Assembly (NCBI RefSeq): GCF_028830055.1
Contig: NZ_CP101655.1
Span: 1,742,880 to 1,806,879 of the forward strand
Reading direction: 5' to 3'
From: Pseudomonas serboccidentalis
GTDB taxonomy: Bacteria; Pseudomonadota; Gammaproteobacteria; Pseudomonadales; Pseudomonadaceae
Length of the DNA stretch: 64,000 nucleotides
In this document: in pieces, positions 27,387-36,769 of the stretch
How positions within the stretch are numbered: position 1 is the first letter of the stretch
Layout: every line of letters starts with the position of its first letter
The notes under the pieces: model-generated
What the model saw: the letters and a program-made list of their open reading frames with translations, nothing else
Databases searched by the model: none
Told to the model about the DNA's origin: nothing
Translations under genes and position numbers: made by a program

Positions 27387-29318
27387 CTATTTCGCTGTGC
27401 GTTTGGCTGGGCCGGCAGTTTTACTGCGCGTGGATTTACGTTTCTTCTTCCACGGTGCGGCAGCTTTACCGGCCGGTGGCGGGCCGCTGATGGTCAGGTT
27501 CAGCGCGGAGCAACGTGTCACCTGCTTGCTCATCCACGCGGCCTGTTTGGTGACGAACTCTTCCAGGCTCATTTCACCGCTCTGCACCATGTCCAGCGCC
27601 TGTTCCCAGATGGCGGTGGTGCCGGGGTCGGCAATCGCGCGGGGCACGGCATCGATCAGGCTGAAGGCGGCGGGTGTCGCGGCGAGGGCCTTGCCGTTTT
27701 TCACCAGATAACCACGGTCCAGCAGGCCCTGGATGATCGAGGCGCGAGTGGCTTCGGTGCCGATGCCGGTGGTGTCCTTGAGTTTCTGTTTGAGCAGCGG
27801 ATCTTCCACCAGTTTGGCGACGTTCTTCATCGCCTTGATCAGGTCGCCCTCGGTGTAGGGTTTGGGCGGTTGCGTCCACAGGTCCTTGAGGGTTACGCCG
27901 GCCACGGCGCAGTCGACACCCTGGCTCAGCGCCGGCAGGGTTTGCGGTGCTGGCGCTTCACGGCCCTTGGCCGGGGCGAGGGCTTCGGGCAAGGCGCGCT
28001 TCCAGCCCGGTTCGATGATCTGCTTGCCGACTGCGCGCAAGGCTTCACCGGCGCAATCGAAATCGGCCTGGGTGCGGTCGTATTCATGGTTGGGCAGAAA
28101 CTGCGCCAGGTAGCGGGCGCGAATCAGGGTGTACACCGCACGGTGTTTGCCGCTCAGTCGTTCAAGGTTTTTCGCCGCCGCGGTGGGGATGATGCCGTGG
28201 TGCGCGCTGACCTTGGCATCGTTCCACGCCCGGGAGCGGCGCTGCGGGTCGAGGTGGCCATTGAGTGCTTCAAGGCCCGGATCGGCCTGACGCAGTGCCG
28301 CGAGTATCCCCGGTGCTTCGCTGTGCTGGCTCAGCGGCAGAAAGCCGCAATCGCTGCGCGGGTAGGTGATGACCTTGTAGGTTTCGTAGAGCGCCTGGGC
28401 GATGTCGAGGGTTTCCTGAGCGCCGAGGCCGAGCTTCTTCGAGCAGACTTCCTGCAGGGTGCCGAGGTCGAACGGTAGCGGCGCCACTTCGCGCATGCGT
28501 TCGGTGCGCAGCTTGACCACCCGTGCACTGGCGGCGCTGTTGAGGGCGGCGGCGGCCTGCTGGGCCAGTGCCTGATTCAGGCAGCGATCCTGATCGTCAC
28601 ACACGTCGCCGGGGGCACGCCATTGCGCGGTGAACGGCGTGCCGTTGTGCAGCAATTGCACATCGATCGCCCAATAGGGCACCGGCACGAAATCGGCGAT
28701 GCTGCGGTCGCGATCCACCACCAGCCGCAACGTCGGCGTCTGCACCCGACCGACCGGCAGCACACCCTGATAGCCGGACTGTCGGCCCAACAACGTGAAC
28801 AGGCGACTCATGTTCATGCCGATCAGCCAGTCGGCCCGGGAGCGCCCAAGCGCCGAGTGATACAGGCTGAAGGTTTCCGCCCCTGGCTTCAGTGCGGCCA
28901 GGGCCTTGCGGATCGACGCTTCGTCCAGCGCCGATAACCACAAGCGGCGGATCGGCCCGCGATAGCGGCAGTGCTCGACCAGTTCCCGGGCAATCATCTC
29001 GCCCTCACGGTCGGCGTCGGTGGCGATGATCAGCTCGCTGGCCTCGCCCAGCAGGCGCTTGACCGCTTTGTACTGGCTGGCGGTGCGCGGCTTGACGGTC
29101 ATTTTCCACTTGTCCGGGATGATCGGCAGATCCGCCAGCACCCAGCGTTTGTAGCGTGCGTCGTACGCATCCGGCGGCGCGGTTTCGAGCAGGTGGCCGA
29201 TGCACCAGGTCACCGTGACGTCCGTTCCCAGCCAGCAGCCGTCGCCCCGGCGTCTGGCGCCCAGCACGGCCGCAATGTCTTTGGCCTGGGAAGGTTTTTC
29301 ACAGAGGTACAACCGCAT
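27387..29318 (-). CDS. topB: DNA topoisomerase III
   Basis: 643 residues, type IA topoisomerase. TOPRIM at the N-terminus: MRLYLCEKPSQAKDIAAVLG with the catalytic Glu, then ATDADREGEMIARELVEH with the DxD pair (near residues 103-107). Around residue 328 is the active-site tyrosine region YKVITYPRSDCGFLP. The chain ends in a basic tail (KKKRKSTRSKTAGPAKRTAK). ATG 29318 is used; GTG 29324 is two codons upstream. It decatenates and relaxes DNA, typically with RecQ-type helicases. A LexA-like palindrome lies 66-93 nt upstream. Confidence 0.93.
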   Translation of the reverse strand: MRLYLCEKPSQAKDIAAVLGARRRGDGCWLGTDVTVTWCIGHLLETAPPDAYDARYKRWVLADLPIIPDKWKMTVKPRTASQYKAVKRLLGEASELIIATDADREGEMIARELVEHCRYRGPIRRLWLSALDEASIRKALAALKPGAETFSLYHSALGRSRADWLIGMNMSRLFTLLGRQSGYQGVLPVGRVQTPTLRLVVDRDRSIADFVPVPYWAIDVQLLHNGTPFTAQWRAPGDVCDDQDRCLNQALAQQAAAALNSAASARVVKLRTERMREVAPLPFDLGTLQEVCSKKLGLGAQETLDIAQALYETYKVITYPRSDCGFLPLSQHSEAPGILAALRQADPGLEALNGHLDPQRRSRAWNDAKVSAHHGIIPTAAAKNLERLSGKHRAVYTLIRARYLAQFLPNHEYDRTQADFDCAGEALRAVGKQIIEPGWKRALPEALAPAKGREAPAPQTLPALSQGVDCAVAGVTLKDLWTQPPKPYTEGDLIKAMKNVAKLVEDPLLKQKLKDTTGIGTEATRASIIQGLLDRGYLVKNGKALAATPAAFSLIDAVPRAIADPGTTAIWEQALDMVQSGEMSLEEFVTKQAAWMSKQVTRCSALNLTISGPPPAGKAAAPWKKKRKSTRSKTAGPAKRTAK

Positions 29319-29383
29319 AACCACCGTCGTCGATCAGTTCACTGAAGGTGCACAGAATGGCTGCAGTTGGCGTTCGGGGCAAC

Positions 29384-29411
29384 TTTTATCTGTATGGATA
29401 TACAGATAAAA
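29384..29411. promoter_or_regulatory. LexA-like palindrome between topB and the serralysin gene
   Basis: Perfect 12-bp arms, TTTTATCTGTAT and ATACAGATAAAA, around GGAT. The centre (29390-29405) fits CTG-N10-CAG, the gamma-proteobacterial SOS box. Flanking GGCAAC (29378-29383) and GTTGCC (29414-29419) extend the dyad with a two-base bulge. It lies 66 nt from topB and about 190 nt from the protease start. An RNA hairpin role is the alternative. Confidence 0.55.
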
Positions 29412-29597
29412 GCGTTGCCGGGGATGACCGGTATTACCGGGACGGCGCGCACGGCTATCGAGAATTCGAATGGTGCGGCGGTTGTCGGGCATGGCAGGTT
29501 CTTCGGGCCTTTCAAGAAACGCGAGTGACAGGACGATCTCGCCAGAAGATCGCCATGGTCCGAACGCACTGACTACTCTGAAACAAGGAAGTCCACC

Positions 29598-31004
29598 ATG
29601 GCTCAAGCCAAAGCGAAAACCAGCAGCGCCTATGACGAAGTGAATGCCTTCAGCCATCTGTATGACCGTGGCGTCGGTCTGGTCAATGGCAAACCGTCAT
29701 TCACCGCCGACCAGGCGGCCGATGAAATCCTGCGCAAAAACCTGTCGTGGCACGACAAGAACGGCGACGGAAAAATCTCCCTGACTTATACCTTCCTGAC
29801 CGAGAAACCGGCGAACTACAACCCGAACCTTGGCAACTTCAGCCAGTTCAGCGCTCAGCAAAAGGCCCAGGCCGTGCTGTCCATGCAATCCTGGGCCGAC
29901 GTGGCCAAGGTGACCTTCACTGAAGGCAAGGGTGGCGACGGCCACATGACCTTTGGCAACTACGACGTCAGCACTGGCGGCGCGGCGTTCGCTTATCTGC
30001 CGAGCGGCGGCAGCTATGACGGTCAGTCGTGGTACCTGATCAACAATCAATATCAGGTCAACAAGACCCCGGACACCAACAACTACGGGCGGCAGACCCT
30101 GACTCACGAGATCGGCCACACCCTCGGCCTGTCGCACCCGGGCGCGTACAACGCCGGCAACGGCAACCCGACCTACAACGACGCCAAGTACGCCGAAGAC
30201 ACCCGTGGCTACAGCCTGATGAGCTACTGGAGCGAAGCCAACACCGACCAGAACTTCAGCAAGGACGGCAGTGGCGCCTACGCCTCGGCGCCGTTGCTGG
30301 ACGATATCGTCGCGGTGCAGAAACTCTACGGCGCCAACTACGAAACGCGCGCCGATAACACCACCTACGGTTTCGGCTCCAACGCCGGGCGCGATTTCTA
30401 CAGCGCCACGTCGGCGTCGTCGAAAGTGGTTTTTTCGGTGTGGGACGGTGGCGGCGATGACACCCTGAACTTCTCCGGTTTCACCCAGAACCAGAAGATC
30501 AACCTCAATGAAGGTTCGTTCTCTGACGTCGGCGGGCTGGTGGGCAACGTGTCGATCGCTTACGGCGTGACCGTGGAAAACGCCGTTGGCGGTTCGGGCA
30601 ATGACCTGCTGATCGGCAATTCGGCGGTCAACCATCTGTTCGGCGGCGCCGGCAACGACATCCTCTACGGCGGTGGCGGCGCGGATGTGCTGTGGGGCGG
30701 CGAGGGTGCAGACACCTTCGTGTTCGGCGCGGCCAGTGACTCGACCAACAACCAGCCGGACTGGATCATGGATTTCAAAAGCGGCCTGGACAAGATCGAC
30801 CTCTCGGGCATCGACGCGTTTGCCACGGGTGCGGCTTCGCTGAATTTCGTCAGCAGTTTCACCGGCCATGCGGGGGACGCGATCCTGACGTACTACGCGC
30901 AAAACGGTCAGACCGGGCTGCTGGTCGACCTGACGGGGCAGGGGCAGGTCGACTTTGCCGTGGGGGTGGTGGGGCAGGCGGTGGCGACTGATATCGTCGT
31001 TTGA
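29598..31004 (+). CDS. aprA: Serralysin-type alkaline zinc metalloprotease
   Basis: 468 residues, no N-terminal signal peptide, as for type I-secreted serralysins. The zinc site [13 protein letters not shown] is near residue 172, with the Met-turn SLMSYWS near 205. RTX nonapeptide repeats follow ([41 protein letters not shown], about residues 332-375). The extreme C-terminus TDIVV is the hydrophobic secretion signal type. AAGGAAG lies 9 nt before the ATG. No aprI inhibitor or aprDEF exporter is adjacent, so it must use an exporter encoded elsewhere and may be a second copy. Confidence 0.93.
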   Translation: MAQAKAKTSSAYDEVNAFSHLYDRGVGLVNGKPSFTADQAADEILRKNLSWHDKNGDGKISLTYTFLTEKPANYNPNLGNFSQFSAQQKAQAVLSMQSWADVAKVTFTEGKGGDGHMTFGNYDVSTGGAAFAYLPSGGSYDGQSWYLINNQYQVNKTPDTNNYGRQTLTHEIGHTLGLSHPGAYNAGNGNPTYNDAKYAEDTRGYSLMSYWSEANTDQNFSKDGSGAYASAPLLDDIVAVQKLYGANYETRADNTTYGFGSNAGRDFYSATSASSKVVFSVWDGGGDDTLNFSGFTQNQKINLNEGSFSDVGGLVGNVSIAYGVTVENAVGGSGNDLLIGNSAVNHLFGGAGNDILYGGGGADVLWGGEGADTFVFGAASDSTNNQPDWIMDFKSGLDKIDLSGIDAFATGAASLNFVSSFTGHAGDAILTYYAQNGQTGLLVDLTGQGQVDFAVGVVGQAVATDIVV

Positions 31005-31031
31005 TCTGTTAGATCCGGAGGCCACATGTTC

Positions 31032-31181
31032 CCTGTGGTGAGAGCGCTTGTCGAGTCGTCGCACCGTCCCGCTCGGCGGCAAAGCCGTCGCAAAACCTGA
31101 AATCGCGTTATACCTGATACACCGCGATTTCCGGATTAAGGGCTGCTACGCAGCCCAGCGGGAGCAAGCTCCCTCGCCACA
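31032..31181. repeat. Inverted repeat, GTGGTGAG..CTCCCTCGCCAC family
   Basis: Same family as 27.2 kb: shared TTGTCGAGTCGTCGCACCGT segment near the left arm and GCTGCTACGCAGCCCAGCGGGAGCAAGCTCC on the right, downstream of the protease gene. Confidence 0.82.
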
Positions 31182-31207
31182 GTTCATTCGTCCCTGGAGA
31201 AACCCCG

Positions 31208-31576
31208 ATGAAAACCTCCGGCCTCAACCCCGTCATCACCCTCGAACAACTCCCCGGTTGCCTGCTGGTGAAATTCCACGGCATCCAGGTCGCGGCGTCC
31301 TCGCATGTGCTGATCCTCAACGAGGCCAACTACCCGCCGGTTTACTACGTCCCTCGCGAAGACATCGACGAGAAATACTTCGCCCGCACCGACCACACCA
31401 GTTACTGCCCGTACAAGGGCGATGCCAATTACTTCAGTCTGCAAGTACCGGGGCATGAAGGGGCGAATGCGGTGTGGACTTACGAGAAACCGAAAGTCTC
31501 GGTCGAGCAGATCAAGGACTATGTGGCGTTTTATCCGGATCAGGTGAAGTTTGAGGTCATCAAGCCTGACGCGTAA
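31208..31576 (+). CDS. DUF427 domain protein
   Basis: 122 residues, a single DUF427 domain of small bacterial and fungal proteins without known activity. Typical parts: VKFHGIQVAASSHVLILNEANYPPVYYVPREDID and the TDHTSYCPYKGDANYFSL motif near residue 65, in which the Cys-Pro-Tyr-Lys-Gly is the most conserved segment. CCTGGAG lies upstream of the ATG. It stands alone between two repeats. Confidence 0.88.
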   Translation: MKTSGLNPVITLEQLPGCLLVKFHGIQVAASSHVLILNEANYPPVYYVPREDIDEKYFARTDHTSYCPYKGDANYFSLQVPGHEGANAVWTYEKPKVSVEQIKDYVAFYPDQVKFEVIKPDA

Positions 31577-31593
31577 ATTCAGCCAAACCATCA

Positions 31594-31730
31594 CTTGTGG
31601 TGAGGGAGCTTGCTCCCGCTGGGCCGCGAAGCGGCCCCAATCACGACAATTGCGGTGTGCCTGATACACTGCAATTGCAGGGTTTACGACTGCTACGCAG
31701 TCGAGCGGGAGCAAGCTCCCTCGCCACAGG
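31594..31730. repeat. Inverted repeat, GTGGTGAGGGAGCTTGCTCCCGCTGGG family
   Basis: Arms TTGTGGTGAGGGAGCTTGCT and GAGCAAGCTCCCTCGCCACA, with inner GCTGCTACGCAGTC-type palindrome. It separates DUF427 from the convergent MHS transporter. Confidence 0.87.
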
Positions 31731-31750
31731 TGAGCTGACTTGATCTGGAA

Positions 31751-33373
31751 TCAGTTCTTGTCCAGGTCGATATTCTTCGTCTCACGCAGGCAGAACATTC
31801 CCACCACCAGGCTCACCCCGGTAATCAGTACCGGGTACCACAGCCCGTAGAAAATATCCCCGGTGTACACCACCAGCGCAAACGACACGGTCGGCAGGAA
31901 CCCGCCGAACCAGCCGTTGCCGATGTGATACGGCAGGGACATCGAGGTGTAGCGGATGCGGGTCGGGAACAGTTCGACCATCAGCGCGGCCAGCGGGCCG
32001 TAGCACATGGCCGAGATGATGATCAGTGCGACGATCAGGGCGACGATCATCGGCTTGTTGATCTGTTGCAGGTCCGCCTGTTGCGGGTAGCCGGCGAGGG
32101 TGACCGCGCCGCGCAGGGCCGCTTCGTCGTAGCCGTCGATCTTCACGTCACCGATGCTCACCTGCACGCCGCTGCCGGCCGGGGCGGCGGCGCTGGTGTA
32201 GGGCAGGCCTTGCTTGACCAGAAAGGTTTTGACCTTGTCGCATGGGCTGTCGAATTTGGCCTTGCCCACCGGATCGAACTGGAAGGTACAGGTCGCCGGA
32301 TCCGCCAGCACGGTGATCGGTGCCTGACGGCTGGCCTGGTCGATCGCCGGGTTGGCGTAGTGGGCCAGGGATTTGAAGATGGGGAAGTACAGCGCAGTCG
32401 CCAGCAGCAGGCCGAGCATCAGCACCGGTTTACGCCCGACCTTGTCCGACAGCCAGCCGAAAATGATGAAAAACGGCGCGCCGATCACCACGCTGATGAT
32501 CAGCAGACTGTTGGCCACCGCCGGGTCCATTTTCAGGAACTGCGTGAGGAAAAACAGCACGTAGAACTGCGCGGCGTAGAAGGTCACCGCTTGCCCGGCG
32601 TTGATGCTGAACAGGGCGATCAGCACTACCTTGAGGTTCTCCCATTTGCCGAACGATTCGCGGATCGGCGCCTTCGACGCTTTGCCTTCCTCTTTCATTT
32701 TCAGATACGCCGGCGACTCGTGCAGGCTCAGGCGAATCCAGGTGGAAATGCCCAGCAGCACAATCGACAGCAGGAACGGAATGCGCCAGCCCCAGATTTC
32801 GAACTGGTCACCGGTGAAGTAACGGCAACCGAGCACCACCAGCAGCGACAGCAGCAGGCCGAGGGTCGCGGTGGACTGGATCCAGCTGGTATGGAAACCG
32901 CGTTTGCCGATCGGCGCGTGCTCGGCGACATAGGTCGCCGCGCCGCCGTATTCACCGCCCAGCGCCAGGCCCTGCAGCATGCGCAGCACCACCAGAATGA
33001 TCGGTGCGGCGATGCCGATGCTGGCGTAGGTCGGCAGCAGGCCGACGCAGAAGGTCGCGATGCCCATCAGAACGATGGTCGCGAGGAACGTGTATTTGCG
33101 CCCGATCATGTCCCCCAACCGACCGAACACCAGCGCCCCGAACGGTCGCACGATAAACCCGGCGGCGAAGGCCATCAGCGCGAAAATGAACGCCGTGGTG
33201 TCGTTGACCCCGGCGAAAAACTGCTTGCTGATCACCGCCGCGAGGGCGCCGTAGAGAAAGAAGTCATACCACTCGAACACCGTCCCCAGGGACGAGGCGA
33301 AGATGACTTTCTGCGTGGCATTGCTGGTGCTGGTGCCGCTCGCGACGTCCAGCGGCTGAGCGTGTTCTGACAT
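31751..33373 (-). CDS. MFS transporter, metabolite:H+ symporter (MHS) family
   Basis: 540 residues with 12 helices. FEWYDFFLYGALA near residue 32 and FGRLGDMIGRKYTF near 85 are MHS signatures, and GGEYGGAATYVAEHAP follows. A hydrophilic insert of about 90 residues separates helices 8 and 9 or so (YANPAIDQASRQAP to PQQADLQQI), as in one subgroup of the family. ATG 33373 (MSEHAQPLD) has GAGGG upstream; ATG 33388 adds five residues. Substrate unknown: family members carry dicarboxylates, proline/betaine or shikimate. Confidence 0.87.
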   Translation of the reverse strand: MSEHAQPLDVASGTSTSNATQKVIFASSLGTVFEWYDFFLYGALAAVISKQFFAGVNDTTAFIFALMAFAAGFIVRPFGALVFGRLGDMIGRKYTFLATIVLMGIATFCVGLLPTYASIGIAAPIILVVLRMLQGLALGGEYGGAATYVAEHAPIGKRGFHTSWIQSTATLGLLLSLLVVLGCRYFTGDQFEIWGWRIPFLLSIVLLGISTWIRLSLHESPAYLKMKEEGKASKAPIRESFGKWENLKVVLIALFSINAGQAVTFYAAQFYVLFFLTQFLKMDPAVANSLLIISVVIGAPFFIIFGWLSDKVGRKPVLMLGLLLATALYFPIFKSLAHYANPAIDQASRQAPITVLADPATCTFQFDPVGKAKFDSPCDKVKTFLVKQGLPYTSAAAPAGSGVQVSIGDVKIDGYDEAALRGAVTLAGYPQQADLQQINKPMIVALIVALIIISAMCYGPLAALMVELFPTRIRYTSMSLPYHIGNGWFGGFLPTVSFALVVYTGDIFYGLWYPVLITGVSLVVGMFCLRETKNIDLDKN

Positions 33374-33460
33374 ATCGGTATCCCTCACAGTGATTGTTTT
33401 TGTTGTTCCACTGGTGTTGCGTGTCCGGGTGTTGCGCGATGCCTTGAATTAACGCGGTCT

Positions 33461-33556
33461 CCTGTAGGAGCTGCCGCAGGCTGCGATCTTTTGATCTTGC
33501 TTTTGATCTGGAAAATCCAAAGCCAAAAGATCGCAGCCTGCGGCAGCTCCTACAGG
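33461..33556. repeat. Inverted repeat GTAGGAGCTGCCGCAGGCTGCGATC
   Basis: Second copy of the 25.7-kb family; arms of about 34 nt. The right arm supplies the TAG stop codon (33552-33550) of the GMC oxidoreductase, so repeat insertion may have defined that C-terminus. Confidence 0.88.
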
Positions 33557-35196
33557 GTTTGGGCCAGCTCCAATTTTGGAGTGCTGCTTTTGGTGCTGGA
33601 ATTGAGGATCAACTGTGCCGCCTTTTCAGCAATCATCAGCGTCGGCGAACAGGTGTTGCCCGAGGTGATGCGCGGCATGATCGAGGCGTCGGCGATGCGC
33701 AGGCCGGGCACGCCATGCACGCGCAGTTGCGCATCGACCACCGAGTCCGCGTCCTGGCCCATGCGGCAGGTGCCGACCGGGTGGAAAATCGTCGTGCCGA
33801 TTTTTGCCGCGGCTTCGTGCAGTTGCTCCTCGCTTTGCAGGCTGTCGCCGGGCAGATACTCGACCGGATTGAACGCTTGCAGGGCCGGGGCGCTGACGAT
33901 GCGGCGGGTCAGGCGAATGGCGTCGGCGGCCACGCGCAGGTCTTCGGGATGGCTGAGGTAATTGGGTTGGATCAGCGGCGCGGCTTGCGGATCCGCCGAA
34001 CGGATGTCGATTCGCCCACGGCTCTGCGGACGCAGGTCGCACACCGACGCGGTGAACGCCGGGAAGCTGTGCAACGGCTCGCCAAAACGCTCCAGCGACA
34101 GTGGCTGCACGTGGTATTCGAGGTTGGCCGAGGTCTGCTCCGGTCCGGATCGCGCAAACGCCCCGAGCTGACTCGGCGCCATTGACAGCGGCCCGCTGCG
34201 GTCGTACAGATAACGCAGGCCCATGCCCATCTTGCCCCACACGCTGCCGGCGATCTGGTTGAGGGTGCGGGCGTTCTGCAGTTTGTAGATCAGGCGCAGT
34301 TGCAGGTGATCCTGCAGATTGCCGCCAACTCCCGGCAATTCATGAATCACGCCGATACCGAGGCGTTCCAGCAACGGACGCGGGCCGATCCCGGAGCGCT
34401 GCAGAATGCTCGGCGAACCCACGGCGCCGGCGCAGAGGATGATTTCCTTGCGCGCCTTGAAGCTCTTCACCTGACCCTCATGACGGGCGCTGACCCTCGA
34501 CGCACGGCCGTTTTCCAGCAGCACGCGATCCACTTCAACCCCGGTCAGCACCGTCAGATTGGCCCGCTCACGAATCGGTTTGAGAAAGGCCTTCGCCGCG
34601 TTCCAGCGCACTCCGGCCTTCTGGTTGACCTGAAAGTAGCCGCAACCTTCGTTGTCGCCCTGATTGAAGTCATCGATGCTGGCAATGCCGCTCTGCTCGG
34701 CGGCGCTGCGGAAGGCATCGAGAATCGGCCACGACAGGCGCTGCTGTTCCACCCGCCATTCGCCCTGGGCGCCGTGAAATTCGGCAGCGCCGGCAAAGTG
34801 GTTTTCGCTTTGTTTGAACAGCGGCAGCACGTCGTTCCAGGCCCAGCCCGGATTGCCCTCGGCCGCCCAGCCGTCGTAGTCGCCGGCCTGGCCGCGCATG
34901 TAGATCATGCCGTTGATGGAGGAGCAGCCACCGAGCACTTTGCCGCGCGGGTAGCTCAGGCTGCGACCCTGCAGGCCGGGTTGTGCTTCGGTCTTGAAGC
35001 ACCAGTCGGTGCGCGGGTTGCCGATGCAGAACAGGTAGCCGACGGGGATGTGAATCCACGGATAGTTGTCGCGCCCGCCGGCTTCGAGCAGCAACACCCG
35101 CTGCTGCGCATCCGCCGACAGTCGATTGGCCAGCAAGCACCCGGCAGGGCCGGCGCCGACCACGATGTAGTCGTATTCCTCAAGGGAAGTCTGCAT
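33550..35196 (-). CDS. GMC-family FAD oxidoreductase (choline dehydrogenase-like)
   Basis: 548 residues. N-terminal FAD-binding [19 protein letters not shown] (about residues 8-26) and LLEAGG; GMC signature 1 [21 protein letters not shown] near 78-98; signature 2 [16 protein letters not shown] near 255. The C-terminal [11 protein letters not shown] and N-H pair carry the catalytic histidine. Substrate is an alcohol, not further defined; no betaine aldehyde dehydrogenase or BetI is adjacent. ATG 35196 is preferred because GAGG lies about 10 nt upstream. It is divergent from a LysR gene and convergent to nothing else. Confidence 0.87.
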   Translation of the reverse strand: MQTSLEEYDYIVVGAGPAGCLLANRLSADAQQRVLLLEAGGRDNYPWIHIPVGYLFCIGNPRTDWCFKTEAQPGLQGRSLSYPRGKVLGGCSSINGMIYMRGQAGDYDGWAAEGNPGWAWNDVLPLFKQSENHFAGAAEFHGAQGEWRVEQQRLSWPILDAFRSAAEQSGIASIDDFNQGDNEGCGYFQVNQKAGVRWNAAKAFLKPIRERANLTVLTGVEVDRVLLENGRASRVSARHEGQVKSFKARKEIILCAGAVGSPSILQRSGIGPRPLLERLGIGVIHELPGVGGNLQDHLQLRLIYKLQNARTLNQIAGSVWGKMGMGLRYLYDRSGPLSMAPSQLGAFARSGPEQTSANLEYHVQPLSLERFGEPLHSFPAFTASVCDLRPQSRGRIDIRSADPQAAPLIQPNYLSHPEDLRVAADAIRLTRRIVSAPALQAFNPVEYLPGDSLQSEEQLHEAAAKIGTTIFHPVGTCRMGQDADSVVDAQLRVHGVPGLRIADASIMPRITSGNTCSPTLMIAEKAAQLILNSSTKSSTPKLELAQTL

Positions 35197-35329
35197 TCCC
35201 TGACCTCGCTTTTTGTTTTTATTGTCGGACACTCTAGTTGTTAGCTTTCGTTAAAAGAATGTTAGTTTTTGCGCAGCCGCTGTGCGTTTTCAAACAGCCG
35301 CAACTGACCATAGCTGACAAGGACCCGCC

Positions 35330-36214
35330 ATGTTCGACTGGAACGACCTGCGGTTTTTTCTCGAACTGCAACGCAGCGGTCGCCTGCTCACCGCCGCCCG
35401 ACGCTTGAACACCACCCACGCCACCGTGGCCCGGCACATCGAGGCCATCGAAAAAAGCCTCGGCACCGCGCTGTTCGTCCAGCACGCCCAAGGCTACGAA
35501 ATGACCCCGGCGGGGGAGGCGCTGCTCAAGCACGCCGAAGCCATGGAAAACGTCGCGCTGCTGGCCCAGGAAGAAATCACCCAGTCCACCGCACCGCTGG
35601 GCAAGATCCGCGTCGGCGTCACCGAAGGCCTCGGTATCAAATTTCTCGCCAGCCGCATGATCGGCCTGTTCGAGCGTTACCCGGGGCTGGAAGTGGAGCT
35701 GGTCGCGGTGCCGCGTTTCGTCAGCATCCTCAACCGCGAGGCGGAAATCAGCATTCATCTGGAGCGCCCGTCTGCCGACATGCTGGTCACCCGCAAACTC
35801 ACCGACTACCGCCTGGCGCTCTACGCCAGCCAGCGTTACCTCGACAACGCGCCGCCCCTGCGCAGCCGCGAAGACCTTGGGCGGCATGCGTGGATTGGCT
35901 ATGTGGACGATCTGTTGTTCAGCCAGGAACTGATGTTCCTCAACAGCTTCTGCCGCAGCCCTCGCGTCGTGTTCCACAGCACCAGCGTCATCGCCCAGCA
36001 GGAAGCGGCGCGCTCGGGTTTGGGCATTGCCGTGTTGCCGTGCTACATGGCCGCGTCCGACCCGGATCTGGTGCCGTTGTTGCCGGACGAGAGCATCGAA
36101 CGCAGTTACTGGATCAGCACCCGGCGCGAGTTGCACAAGTCGGTGCGGCTGCGGGTGGTCTGGGATTATGTGGTGGGGTTGTGTGAGGCGGAGCAGGGGC
36201 TGTTGCGCGGATAG
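35330..36214 (+). CDS. LysR-family transcriptional regulator
   Basis: 294 residues. HTH in WNDLRFFLELQRSGRLLTAARRLNTTHATVARHIEAIEKSLG (about residues 4-45); the TTHATVARHIEALE pattern marks the subgroup near aldehyde- and alcohol-linked regulators. The effector domain is complete. It is divergent from the GMC oxidoreductase with a 133-nt gap, so it probably controls that gene, and perhaps the MHS transporter beyond it. Confidence 0.88.
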   Translation: MFDWNDLRFFLELQRSGRLLTAARRLNTTHATVARHIEAIEKSLGTALFVQHAQGYEMTPAGEALLKHAEAMENVALLAQEEITQSTAPLGKIRVGVTEGLGIKFLASRMIGLFERYPGLEVELVAVPRFVSILNREAEISIHLERPSADMLVTRKLTDYRLALYASQRYLDNAPPLRSREDLGRHAWIGYVDDLLFSQELMFLNSFCRSPRVVFHSTSVIAQQEAARSGLGIAVLPCYMAASDPDLVPLLPDESIERSYWISTRRELHKSVRLRVVWDYVVGLCEAEQGLLRG

Positions 36215-36230
36215 TCCTGAGCACAAAAAA

Positions 36231-36323
36231 ACCTGTAGGAGTGAGCCTGCTCGCGATAGCGGTATGTCTATGAAATAGAAGTCGGCCGATACACCGTTAT
36301 CGCGAGCAGGCTCACTCCTGCAA
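36231..36323. repeat. REPIN (GTGAGCCTGCTCGCGA family)
   Basis: Inverted arms 36231-36259 and 36297-36323 immediately ahead of the arsR operator. Confidence 0.9.
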
Positions 36324-36348
36324 GGGATCGCATTCGGGGTTGATTAAT

Positions 36349-36380
36349 ATATGGATATCCGTATATTCAGATTTCCATAT
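36349..36380. promoter_or_regulatory. Probable ArsR operator
   Basis: Imperfect dyad ATATGGATAT-N12-ATTTCCATAT, AT-rich in a GC-rich setting, 16-47 nt before the arsR start. Placement is that of an autoregulatory ArsR/SmtB operator. Confidence 0.55.
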
Positions 36381-36395
36381 GTTCGAGTCCGCCCC

Positions 36396-36743
36396 ATGCT
36401 CACCCCCACCGAACTCTTCAAAAGCCTGGCCGACGAAACCCGTGTCCGCGCCACCCTGTTGATTGCCGAGCAGGGTGAGCTGTGTGTCTGCGAGTTGATG
36501 TGCGCCCTCGACGACAGTCAGCCGAAAGTCAGCCGCCACCTGGCGCAACTGCGCAGCAACGGTTTACTCCTCGATCGCCGTCAGGGGCAGTGGGTGTATT
36601 ACCGGCTCAATCCGCAGCTGCCGGGTTGGGTGCACGAGATCCTGCAAGTCACCGCAAAGGCCAACGCCAATTGGCTCAAGGACAACACCTGTCGCCTGCA
36701 GAACATGGACGGTCGTCCTGCCCGCGAAACCGCCTGCTGCTAA
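36396..36743 (+). CDS. arsR: Arsenic-responsive repressor ArsR
   Basis: 115 residues, ArsR/SmtB winged helix. Metal-binding ELCVCEL (Cys-Val-Cys, near residues 29-31) lies in the recognition-adjacent helix, followed by DDSQPKVSRHLAQLRSNGLLLDRRQGQWVYYRL. The chain ends with ACC, two further cysteines. ATG 36396 (MLTPTELFKSLADETR) matches the family start; upstream ATG 36351 lies within the operator dyad. First gene of arsR-arsC-arsH. Confidence 0.92.
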   Translation: MLTPTELFKSLADETRVRATLLIAEQGELCVCELMCALDDSQPKVSRHLAQLRSNGLLLDRRQGQWVYYRLNPQLPGWVHEILQVTAKANANWLKDNTCRLQNMDGRPARETACC

Positions 36744-36769
36744 ATCCTTTATTTTTTCGGGAGCCACCG

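Noticed and set aside
27246..28478. 410-codon plus-strand frame over topB
   Set aside because: Shadow of topB; no domain and antisense to TOPRIM/active-site codons.
29697..31082. 461-codon minus-strand frame over the serralysin
   Set aside because: Shadow; the plus frame holds the zinc site and RTX repeats.
31925..33370. 481-codon plus-strand frame over the MHS transporter
   Set aside because: Shadow of the transporter; Arg/His/Gln-rich with no motif or ribosome site.
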